Origin: Nilaparvata lugens
Taxonomy: Eukaryota > Arthropoda > Insecta > Hemiptera > Delphacidae
DNA: 64,000 nt
Assembly (NCBI RefSeq): GCF_014356525.2
Contig: NC_052510.1
Span: 16,974,778 to 17,038,777 of the forward strand
Direction of reading: 5' to 3'
Part shown: positions 37,101-49,100 of the stretch, in pieces
Layout: every line of letters begins with the position of its first letter
How positions within the stretch are numbered: position 1 is the stretch's first letter
Notes under the pieces: model-generated
Database searches by the model: none
Seen by the model: only the letters and a program-made list of their open reading frames with translations
What the model was told of the DNA's origin: nothing
Program-made: the position numbers and the translations under genes

Positions 37101-40100
37101 TTCAATGCTAGATTCCGCGGCCCATAAACTAAAGTGCCCCCCAGAGGTTAGCTAATACTTTAATTTCAAACAAAAAAAATTACCGTAATAATAATTTGTC
37201 ACTTTATTCACTTGTTTACGTTTATCAAGTTGTAAATATTAATTTATTAAAATGAAAAAACCCTTATAAATCTTACAAAATACTCACTGACGACATTTGT
37301 ATTATTCGACTTAATTTGTTCATTCTTTTGTAGAATACAAAGGAAATCTTCTCTAATTTGTAGGTATGAACTGTCAAGCTCTAAGTTTAGGTACATTTCA
37401 GTAATCTCCATCCATGACCATCATTTGCTAAATAGATGTAAAACATTACAATTTGAGGAGTGATCCGTGGTCTAGTAGATAGATAGCGTGCGTAGCAGCA
37501 TAGAGATCCCGGGCTCAAACCCTCTCAATACCAAAAGTTTTTTAACCAGATCACTCCCGTGTTATCGGATGGGCACGTTAAAATGTCGGTCCCGGCTGAA
37601 GTATGACAGTCGTAAGGCCCATTGACGGCTTAAATTATATATTCAGGCGGTGGGACCTTCCCGCAAGGGACTCCCCACCAACAAAAGCCATACGAATTTA
37701 CTTTTTATTACAATTTAAAATGTAAAACTTTATGACAAAACTAAGATTAAGATGGGAGGTCAGTCATAGATCACAGAAAACATTGTATTGCCTCTTTATC
37801 CAGGAAGCAGTGTGTCAAACTCACGAGCCGCTCCTAAATTTTTTTTAGCGTATGTTATTTTTGTCAAATTAAAAAAAAAGTACACTGTTATGAGTGTACG
37901 TCAATGGTTGAAATGTACTGTATTGCCGGGGAGCTGGCTTCAGTGAAGTCGTTAGCCGCACCCGGGTAGGCACGTCTCTCACATTCAAATATGATGTGGT
38001 GCACTGTTTGCTCCATCGCCCCTCAGTCACATAGTGGGTAGTCTGCATGTCCCCTTTTAAAAAATGCTGCATTGTATCACCCATGTTGAGAATTCTGTTG
38101 AGTGCCACCCAGATGCGCCGGGGGAGCTCAAAACCAGGAGGGCATGTGCCTGAGAATAGCTCTCTGGTATTCATGGGGGCGCTTCCTCTCTCCATCTTCT
38201 GGTCAGAGAGAATCTCTCGTCTCTTAATTGCTCTGCCATCCTGATCGCTGGCCTTCTGGACTTTAGCTCCCTTCTATATAAGTCTGAAATGTCCTGATGG
38301 ATGGGGAGTAGTTCATTGGATAAATTCTTCCATAGAGCCGAAGGAGAGCTTGTGCTCTGCGAAGAGGAGGTGGGGGTATGTCACTGAGCACTGGGAGCCA
38401 GGAAACTGGAATGGTACTTAAGGCTCTCGAAATTATTCGCATTGAATTGTTCAGTTGCACATCTATAAGGTTAGTGTGACAACTGTTGATCCAGGAAGAG
38501 GCGCAGTACTCAGCAGCAGCAGCATACACCAGGCCCAGAGTTGAGGAAGATGAGCCCCAAGTTGTGCCACATAGATTCCGAATTATGTTGTTTCTTGTCT
38601 TCAACTTGGCTGCTACACTCCTTGGGTGCTGGTTGAAGGAAAGCGTCCTGTCCAGGATGATGCCAAGATATTTTAGGAACTTATATGTTATAAGGCAGCA
38701 CCATTCATTTGTACCCTCATCTCAGCATTTGTCAGTTTATTGCGTAGATGGAAGGCTGATACTTCAGTTTTCCCAGGGCTGGGGCATAGCCTCTATTTAG
38801 AACAGGAGTCTACAAGGACCTCCAAGTCACTTGTTAGTGTCTCCTCTCCAGTCCTAAGGTCACCACCCTGTGTAGCCAAAGCCAAATCATCTGCATATGC
38901 AAATACCCTACTCTGGCCTCAACCCCAGGCAGGTCTGAGACATAAAAGTTGAAGAGGAGAGGAGCCAGGACAGATCCTTGTGGCAGACCATTGTCAAGCC
39001 TATTCACGCCTCTATTGTCCACGACAGCCTATTGTCTACGACAGACTATTGTCAAGCCTTTCTTCTCCTGCTCACGGAAATACACAGGCATTATATTGAA
39101 AACTTGAGTGCTCGGGACAGGAAAGCTATTATGCTGTCGAGTCAGTCTGGCATGAGGCAAATTGATATCATTTCTCCTCCTTGTGGTTGTGTACATGTCT
39201 TCTTTGCTGAAAGGTATGTTGGCCTCTAATATAAGTTCAAATCAAAATATTTTCTTTCTCGGCATAAGTACTCAGTGCTTATTGCTCAAGTATTGAACTA
39301 TGAACTCTACACCTACTAACTTAGTGGAGAAAAATTTACCTAATCAACAAATATGTGCTTAGGGGTTTATTTCGTGTGAATAGTGCTGCAAGATGACAAT
39401 TGAAGTTGATAAGGATGTAATAATATTAGAAGCAAAGCATCCAAGATTTGATCGACATGCCGTAATTTATTATGAATGTTAAAACTTACAGTCGTTTTAC
39501 AGATGGAAATATATTGGAAGTTGCATTTGTTCAAATGCTAATTAATAAATAATTCTTATTAATCGAAAATCCCAATTAAATGCTGTATTTCACCCCGAAG
39601 ACTTCTGCTACTGCAAATATTGACAACAGGGTAAACATCATTTAATTGGGATTTTCGTTTAATCATAATTATAAAGTCGTTTTGTCCAACCTGTAGCTGA
39701 ATAAAATTGTCTTGAAGCAAGCAAACGCACAAAGCAGCAGACAGACGGAGGAAAAAGAAAACGTCTACATGCAGACGTTAGCAGGCATATGGATACATAC
39801 GGACGACTGTGTGCGTTGCAACGTTCAAACACCTCGGATGGGGTTTTCCTCTGTCATCGCTCCGAATTTCGTCGAGCAAAGGTCCTCCAAGTATCCAAAA
39901 ATAGTCAAATTACAATGGGGATGGTGAGACCAACGTGGCCCAGCTTATCAGCTTGCCCAGCGAATTGGTATAGATGTGGACTTAGCATAATGGCTTTGGT
40001 AAATTACATCAAAAAGCATAATTCCTTTCACAAATTATTTAGCAAGCTGACAAATAAAACACAAATTTGCATTCACCCTCTACTGTCTCATTTAGCCAAT

Positions 40101-43100
40101 CTTGGTCAAGACATGGTCATGTTTGGACATGGTCAAACGTCATGGTGCACGCTTTACGTACACTTGAACTTATATGATTCTATGACGATGGTTAGCCTAC
40201 TACAATAATTCCACTGCACAATTAATACCCTAATTTTTACTGCGGATACGTGGCATAATGGGCGGATTTTGCTGGCCGCTGCAATTTGCTACCCGTGCAA
40301 TAATTATGATAATCATTAAATTTGTGACAGAATCTATTTACCAATTCATTATATGAAAAGATTCTGAAAAAGATACAGACATAAAAATTACTTTGTTATT
40401 TTGAAAAGGTAACAAAACTTTGAATTTTGAATGGTTTTTAATGTTTTTATTTTTTGTAAGTCAATCAATCATTGCAATGTGCGATACGTCATTAAGTTTC
40501 TTGATCATATGTTTAGTTCATTTCTTTCTATAAAATATTATTTATAATCAGTAAATTTCTGACGTTGAAAAAGTCTTTGTATTAAACCGCATTCTGGTGT
40601 TCTTTTCTTGATAGCGAACGTCCAATTCAACAATACAGGTTAAAATAAATCTTTCAACGCCATGCAAGGTACGCTTTTATAAAATATAGCTTCATCAATG
40701 GTTATATGAATAATTCTACAAATCAAATTTTATTCTAAAATGCGTAATATAATGTGTTCAAATGTTAAGGTTAACAATTTTACCATCATTCATCAGCTAA
40801 ACAGAGAATTATTTTATTTAAAATATATGTATTTATGTTTTTTGCAGAGGAAGTGATAAGAAGAAGGCTATTGATCGATGGTGATGGAACGGGAGATGAT
40901 CGTAGATTGAATGTTCTGCTAAAGACATTTATAAAATGGTGCAACACTCCAATCGATAATCCTAGTGAAAGGTAAGTTTATGCTTATACATATTTTAAAA
41001 TAAATTCTTATTATTTTTATTTTGTAACTTTCAGATTTCCATGTAATAGAGAAAAAATTATATTTATTATTAACACTCAAATTCATCCTCTTAAGCTGCG
41101 TTCACACCAAAATTATTAACAAATGTTAATAACTTAATCCTTATAGATTCTATTAGATTGAACGGAACTTGACAAACAAATTATTAACAAATGTTAATAA
41201 CTTAATCCTTATAGATTCTATTAGATTGAACGGAACTTGACAAACACATATGTTCATCATATGTATGATAAGTTATGTTCAATCTAATAGAATCTATAAG
41301 GATTAAGTTATTAAAATTTTGTTGATAACTTTGGTGTAAACCAAAGCTCTAATTCCTTAGCGGTGTTTGAACGCCAGACCATAATATTACGAAGACCATA
41401 CGAAGATAGACCTAGATCATACGAAGACCATATTATAGTTAACAAGAATACCTTGAGGAAAGAATCTCACCACACCGACACCAGGAACCATAAGGAAATT
41501 GAGCTCTACATTATGATGAATAATCTGACGACCACGGCTCAAACGCGCTTCCAATGGGAGAATATCAAGTATCAAGTCTTTAGATACGCGTGGTTAAGGC
41601 TGTGCAAAGGCTAAAAATAAACTTTCTACTGGTGATATTTTTCAAAGTTTTTCCATTTGTATATCATCAAACTATCAAAATGAAAAAGTTTTCTCAGGAA
41701 AACATTTTTCCGATCATTAATTTTTGTGATATGAGCGCCTAAAGTTTAAATTTTTGGGACAGAACATTCCAAATTCGGTAAGAGATAAATCCATGAGATT
41801 TAGAGGATAGATTTTTTATGGTATTGTTGATTGAATAAAACAAAAATCTTTTAAAAATATCAATTTTTGAGAAAGTTATTCAATTTACCAAAAATGGCCA
41901 AAAACAACTCTTATTCCAGTTATTTTTGGTGACTTGAAAATCTTTCTGAAAAATTGATATTTTCTAAATATTTTTGTTTTATTCAATCAAAAATGCCTTA
42001 AAGAATCTATCCTCTGAATCTCACAGATTTATCTCTTACCAAATTTGAAATGTTTTGTCCCAAAAATTTAAACTTAAGGCGCTCATATCTCAAAAAGTAA
42101 TGGTCGGAAAAAAATGTTTACCTAAGAACACTTTTTCATTTTGATAGTTTGATGAAATAGAAAATGTACAACGAACGAAAATCATTACTAACGACATTTT
42201 GCCTGCTTTCTCATAAAAATAGAGATAACAATAATCTCATAAGTTGATTATTAAAAATTACTTGAGTCAGTCCCACAATTTCCAGTTACTTACTTACTTA
42301 CTCCTCAGCTCTACAGGTCTTTGCAACCCTTGGCCTCCCTCACATAGCCTCTCCATCTGTCACGATCCTCGGCCTGCCCCCTCCAGTTACGAACTCCAAG
42401 CGTTCTAAGATCTCGTTCCACATCATCCGTCCATCTATTTCTCGGTCGACCTTTTCTTCTTCTGTTATATATCCTGTCCTTCCATATACATTTCACTACT
42501 CTTTCATCTCCCATTCTCACCATATGTCCCATCCATCTTATTCTGCCAGCTTTAATAAACCGCACAATGTCTTCATTGTTTAAGAACTGCTCTATTTCCA
42601 AATTTTTTCTTCCTCTCCAAAGACCATTCTCAAAAACAGGACCCATGATTCTTCTCACTACCTTCCTTTCAAAAACTCTCAATCTTTGCACATCTCCAGC
42701 TGTAAGCACCCATGTTTCCGATCCGTAACTCACCACAGGCCTCACCAATGCTTTGTATAATTGTAATTTCGTAGCTCTAGATATCAATCGAGATTTGAAC
42801 AACTTGATATTAGCATAGTATGCCCTGTTTCCCGCCATGATCCTGTTGTTAATCTCTGCTGAGACTTTCCCACTACTTGTCACAAGTGTTCCCAGATAGA
42901 CAAATTCTTCTACCTGTTGAAATGTGTAGGGTCCAATTTTCATGTCTCTAGCAACTCACCTACCTAGGCCTACTGCTGGTGACACTCTCAGATACTTTGT
43001 CTTGGCCTCATTTATCTCCAATCCCATTGGTTCACTATTGATTGCCAGTGATGTGAAGGCTTCTCTCAAGGCTGGTACTGCTCTAGCTACTATGACCAGA

Positions 43101-46100
43101 TCGTCAGCATATCCACAAACTTGCCACAGTCTATTTACTATGGTGCTTCCATGCGTGATACCTTTTACTGCTTCATGGAGAGCCAAATTAAACAATAATG
43201 CAGACAACGCATCTCCTTGCCTTACACCGTACTTTACAGGGAAACGCCTCCCAACAGTCTTGCCTATTCTTACTCTGGAGAAGGTCTCATTTAGGGTAGC
43301 AGCCACTAGCCTTATTAATTTTGAAGGTAAGTTATTCTTATCCAGTGCTTCAAGTAGCTTTCTCCTGTATAAACTGTCGAACGCTCTCTTGTAGTCTACA
43401 AACAGCATGTGGAGACTTATATCGTGCTCTATACACTTTTCCATTGCCTGTCTCAATGTGAAGATCTGGTCCACTGTGCTCCTGCCTTTTCTAAATCCTC
43501 CTTGGTAGTCACCAAGCACTGCCTCTGCAAAAGGAGTGAGCCGTTGAAGTAGGATATTTGTGAAGGCTTTATAAGCAATGCTAAGCAAAGAGATTCCTCT
43601 ATAATTTTCACAAATCATTTTATCCCTTTTTTAAAGATTGGGCAGATCATGCTTGTCTTCCAATCATCGGGCATTTTCTCCTCTCTCCATACCATCAAAT
43701 TAATTCATACAGCTCCTGTTTCAATCTATCTCCTCCACTCTTTATCATCTCACTGAGAATGCCATCCTCACCAGGAGCTTTATTGTTCTTTAGAGCTGCT
43801 ATTGCTCTCTCTAGTTCTTGAATGGTAGGTTCTGCAGTTTCTTCATCTTCCCTGTCAACATTGTGTGGCATTTCAAAACGACGGCTTGGCTGTCCATCTT
43901 CTCTCTCATTCAACACCACAATTTCCAGTAAACAATGATAAATAATGGAATATGAAAGGAATAAGATCCTGTTTGTGAAAAAAACAAGAATGTGTTATTG
44001 TAAGGTTCACTTGGCGCCTTGTTAGGTTAATATGCCTTATAGATGGCATAAATGCTCCTCATTCAACTAATGCTGTCAACCAAGGTACCTAGAATGTATT
44101 CTAGGTACATTGCTGTCAACCAATTCTGACAGTTTACGGTAAATTTTCAGCTAGAAATTTCTGATGCAAACAGAAAAGAGATAGTAGTGAACTCATGTGT
44201 TTTGTGAGCTCTAATCGGTTGGGAAACACCAGAAGGCCTACTCTCACAATATACGACAACACAAGTATCTCATTCACAATATATGACTGGAGAGTGGAGT
44301 TCATTCCATTCAGTCAACGGCACAGAAGCGATCCACATCAAAGTAAGCTGCGGTCATTAAAATTGTTTCTTCATTCGAGATCAAAATACAGGACTCTTCT
44401 GAAAGCATGAGGACTCTGTGTGATGTCATCCACGGAAAACGCCAAAAGTAGACTATTTTGACACTAAACACATGCCTTTTGAGCCATTGGCAACATGCTA
44501 AGCTTAGCAATATGCTTCTGTTTCAGCCTGTCTCAGCGCTAAACCCAGTTTTGTTTACTTTTGACAACACATTCAAAATAATCCATTAAAACAGCTCTTC
44601 ATTATTCAGGGATCATGGAGTTTTAATTTTGCTGCTGGGTTGGGATAAACTACAGATTAATTCAATTAAAACTGTCAGCACTTTATATATATAACATCAA
44701 TGCTTCAAACGCAATCAATGCTGAAAGTTCTCAGTATGTTGGTTCTTCGTTGAAGTATTTTAATACTGTGAAATAACGCTGAACTTCACTGTTATATCTG
44801 ATGAATTTCAATGTTCCCAACTTTGAAATGAACGAGCAAAAAGCTGACGACAATGACCAGTGACTGCAGCTAAAAATAGCTATAAAATCAACCTTTCTTG
44901 GTGGCTTGAATGCCAATCAAACTCTAGCTAGTTCACCAAAAATATAGTACCCATGCATTTCATTTGAATTTGAAATGTTGGGTTGGAGCTGAAATATCCA
45001 TAATGAAATTGAGTGCTTGAAAAATGTTGATAATTTCCACTTTAAACTTTATTTCACTATCCGATAAAATGATTATTCATCACATTCAGATTTAAAAAGT
45101 TGGTTTGGAGCTGATATAGCCATTACCGTACTTAAAAAGTCTCTTGTATGAGGTAAAATGATAGGTTGGCAATTTATCAAGCTATTTACAAATTTACAGG
45201 ATTTTAAATCTTTTTCACAATAGTTCTTGGAATTATAACTTAGACACTATTTTGTTCCACAACTGTCGATTTCTTGCAGTGGTTGCCCATGCGTGTCCTA
45301 CCCTTTGACATAGCTCGTCCCTCCATCGGGTTGGTGGCCGTCCTCTGCTCCTGGTCCTGTCCCTCGGCACCCACTCAGTGCAAGTCCTGGTCCACCGGTT
45401 TTCGTCCATTCTCGCGACGTGGCCCGCCCACTTCCACTTCAATATGTGCGCCTCTCGTTGTAGGTATTTGACGCGCACTCTTCTCAATATATCAGTGTTT
45501 CTTGAACGTTCACTCAGCCTTATGCGAAGAATGCTACGCAGTATTTTCGTTTGTGTGGTCTCCAACCTCCTGTCCAAGTACTCTGTGAGCGCCCATGTTT
45601 GCGAGCCATACAATATCGTCGGATAGACACACATGGATAGCGCTTTTCCTTTCAAATTATTTGAGTAATTGCCCTTGAAGATGCGTTTCAGTGCCCAATA
45701 TTTCTTCCACCCTTTATCAATTCTGTGCTTGATTTCTTTCACAGATCTGTTGACAAACGATATAACCTGGCCCAGATATTCGTAGTCTTCCACGTAATCA
45801 AGAATTCCACAGTCGATTTCTACCCTTATTTTTTCGGAATTTGTCATTAATCTGGTCTTCTGAGCATTCAAGTGGAGGCCAATCGTTTTGCTAGCCTTCA
45901 GCAGTTCCTTCATCATCTCTTCCATTTGCTCGGCGCTCTCTGCCACAACCATCACATCATCTGCAAATCTAAGATTTGATAGTTTTTTCCCATCAATTCT
46001 GAGGCCCTTATCCTCCCACTCCAGCCTTCGAAAAATGTAATCCAAGCAGCAGTTGAATAATATTGGGGAGAGTGGGCAGCCCTGTTTCAATCCTTTCTCA

Positions 46101-49100
46101 ATTTTTATGCTCTTTCCTTTTCTCTCCAGCTCCACATAGATTTCTGTATTATCATATAGACTCTTAATCACGTCAATGTACATTCTGTCTATGCCAGCTT
46201 CTTCGAGGGCATCCCACATCCTGCAATGACTCACACTGTCGAATGCTTTTTGGTAATCCACTAGACATAGGTAGAGCGGTATGTTATATTCCATCGATTT
46301 TTCTATTATCTGATTTGCAGCTTGAAGGTGATCTATTGTAGAATATCCTGGCCTGAATCCTGCTTGCTCAGTGGGGTGATTTTCATAAACTTTGTTCAGT
46401 AATCTATTTTTAATTATGGAAGCGAATAGCTTATACAGCACTGAGGGGAGAGTGATTGGTCTATAATTCTCAACATCCAGTCTTGAACCTTTCTTGAATA
46501 TTATAATCACTTTATTTCTCTTCCATGCTAGAGGTATTGTTTTTTCTCTCAAGATTTTGTTGAATAAAAGTTTTAGCGGCTTCAATAGTTTTTCAAATCC
46601 TGTAATCACTGCTTCGCCTGTGATTCCATCATCTCCAGGAGCTTTACCTTTCTTAAGACTTTTAATAGCATTGAATATTTCTGCCTCTAATATTTCCGCT
46701 GCTTCAAAATCGAATTCAGTCGCTTGTTGATTTTCTCGTATAGCCCATCTTTCGTCTCCATTGTCCTTCTTGTATAAATTCTCATAAAATACTGATATAT
46801 GGTCTATAATTCGACTTCTTTCTGTCGCAATCCCACCTTCTGTATTCAATTTGGCAATCCATTTTTTTCTAGTACTGCTGAGCTCTTGATTGATCTTTTT
46901 AGTTGACCCTGTTGTCAGCATTATTGAATTTATTACATTTTCTTCGTATTCTTTTGTCTCTTTCCTAATTCTTGCTCGTACTTCTTTTCTGAGATTTTTG
47001 TGCTCCTCCTTCTCCTCGTCTGTCTTCTCAACAATTCTATTCAATCTCTCACGTTCTTCAATCAAATTCATTGTTTCAGTTGAGATTTTCTTGCTTCTTC
47101 TTTCCCCTCTCTGTACTCTTTCCAATCTGTTGGAAGCTATTCGAATCGAATGTACAAGTCCGGTATATATTTCTTCAATACTATTGTTTTGGGTTATATG
47201 TAGTTTTCTAATTTCTTCTGCTAAATTTTCAACATATCTTCCACTGTTTGTCTCCTCTATTCTCGTTCTTCTTTGTTTGATGAAAAACCTTCTTTTATGT
47301 AGCTTCATTTCACTCATCAGCATTCTGTGGTCAGAGTCGTACTTGAATGTTTTCATTACGGCTAGGTGTTGTACAGTGTTGTTCCTCTGCTCCACCATAA
47401 AGTAGTCGATCTCATGCAAGCCTCCAATTGGGGATTTCCATGTCCACTTGTCTTCAATACTTCCTCTAAATAGCATATTTACAATCTTGAGATTATTGCT
47501 TAGGGAAAAATCCTCCTTGATTTGTACATTTTTATAGCGTCTATCATCTTGGAGCCTTCTCTTCTCTCTCAGTATAATTCTTTTTATTGTAATTGAATTC
47601 AATTTCACTAACACAGGTGCTCTTTCTTTACTCTTATTTGTTTTCCATAACTCTTTGATATAGTTACCATTTATTTCAGGGACTAGAAACTTGAGAACGT
47701 TCATGATCTGATCATTCATTTCAAAATAGCTTCTACTCTGAACTCCATAGATAAGTAAATTAAACTTCCGCTCACTCTCCTCTACAATCTTTACTTTTTC
47801 TGCATAGTTTTGTTTCAAGGTATTTATATCTGATTTTATTCCCTCTATTTCATCTTCAAAACGAGAATTCATTGCATCCACTTTGTTGTCTAATGAATCA
47901 AGCTTCTCTAATTTATCCAGAATCCTGTCCAATTTCTCCTCTATTTGTGACATATTGTACTCTAGGATGTTAGAATGGTTATATTTTGAATGAAGATATG
48001 CTGTTCGATTTTGAAATTCGTCCTAAGGATGGAAGCGCCTTTAATAACTCAATTGTTTGGAGTATAAAATGTTTAAGCTATCTAACTGGTTCGATGAATT
48101 TATTTCTAAGATGTTGCGTAGGTCAAGGTAGATAACAGTCTGAAGACAGATAAGCAAGGTGTTGTGATGTAGCTCGACTCAGCGCCTCTATCAACCTCTC
48201 TCTCTCTCTGTTGTTCCGTTACTTTCTTTCGTATTTCCCTGTCATTGATCATCTGGTACTTTTTCGGTTTTCATGATTGCTGCAGGTAGTTCAAAGTCCA
48301 ACTTGCGATCCACCTGTGTTGGAGGTCTCTGCTTTGGCTTCTTCTTTCTAACCTACAATAGTTCAACTTCCATTTTCCAATGTCCAAAGCTCATCACAGG
48401 TTGTAATTTACACAAAACAAATTTGATAACTTGTCACTGTTAGTCTTTAAATTGTTGAATTGGTAACTTTTAACGACACTATTAGAATTTTAAACTGTTT
48501 GATTTGAAATTTCACTTGAGCACGATCTCACTAATGTTTCTCACAGCAGTCAAGGCTGCCAAGAAAATTGATATTTTCTAAATATTTTTGTTTTATTCAA
48601 TCAAAAATGCCTTAAAGAATCTATCCTCTGAATCTCACAGATTTATCTCTTACCAAATTTGAAATGTTTTGTCCCCAAAATTTAAACTTAAGGCGCTCAT
48701 ATCTCAAAAAGTAATGATCGGAAAAAAATGTTTACCTAAGAACACTTTTTCATTTTGATAGTTTGATGATATACAAATCGAAAAACTTTGAAAAATATTA
48801 TCAGTAGAAAGTTCATGTTTAGCCTATACAAATCGAAAAATTTCGAATAAAAAAATCGTATATTTAGCGATATACAAATCGAAAAACTTTGAAAAATATT
48901 ATCAGTAGAAAGTTCATGTTTAGCCTTTGCACAGCCTTAAAGCCTTAAAGCGGCTAAAGAGCACGTTAAACTATAAATTCATTAGATATAAATTTAAAAG
49001 CAATATAGTAGCCAACACCTCTAATTCATCTGCCGTCATAACGTGCATACAACACAAAAATCCAAAGAGTCATCAAATCTAATGAATTTATGTGCTTTAG

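Noticed and set aside
39789..40208. 139-codon plus-strand ORF in THOC7 intron 1.
   Set aside because: No family motif, overlaps a second ORF in another frame, and no splice signals link it to neighbours.
46494..47405. Plus-strand ORFs of 78 and 171 codons (46494-46730, 46890-47405).
   Set aside because: They are antisense shadows of the intact LINE ORF on the minus strand.
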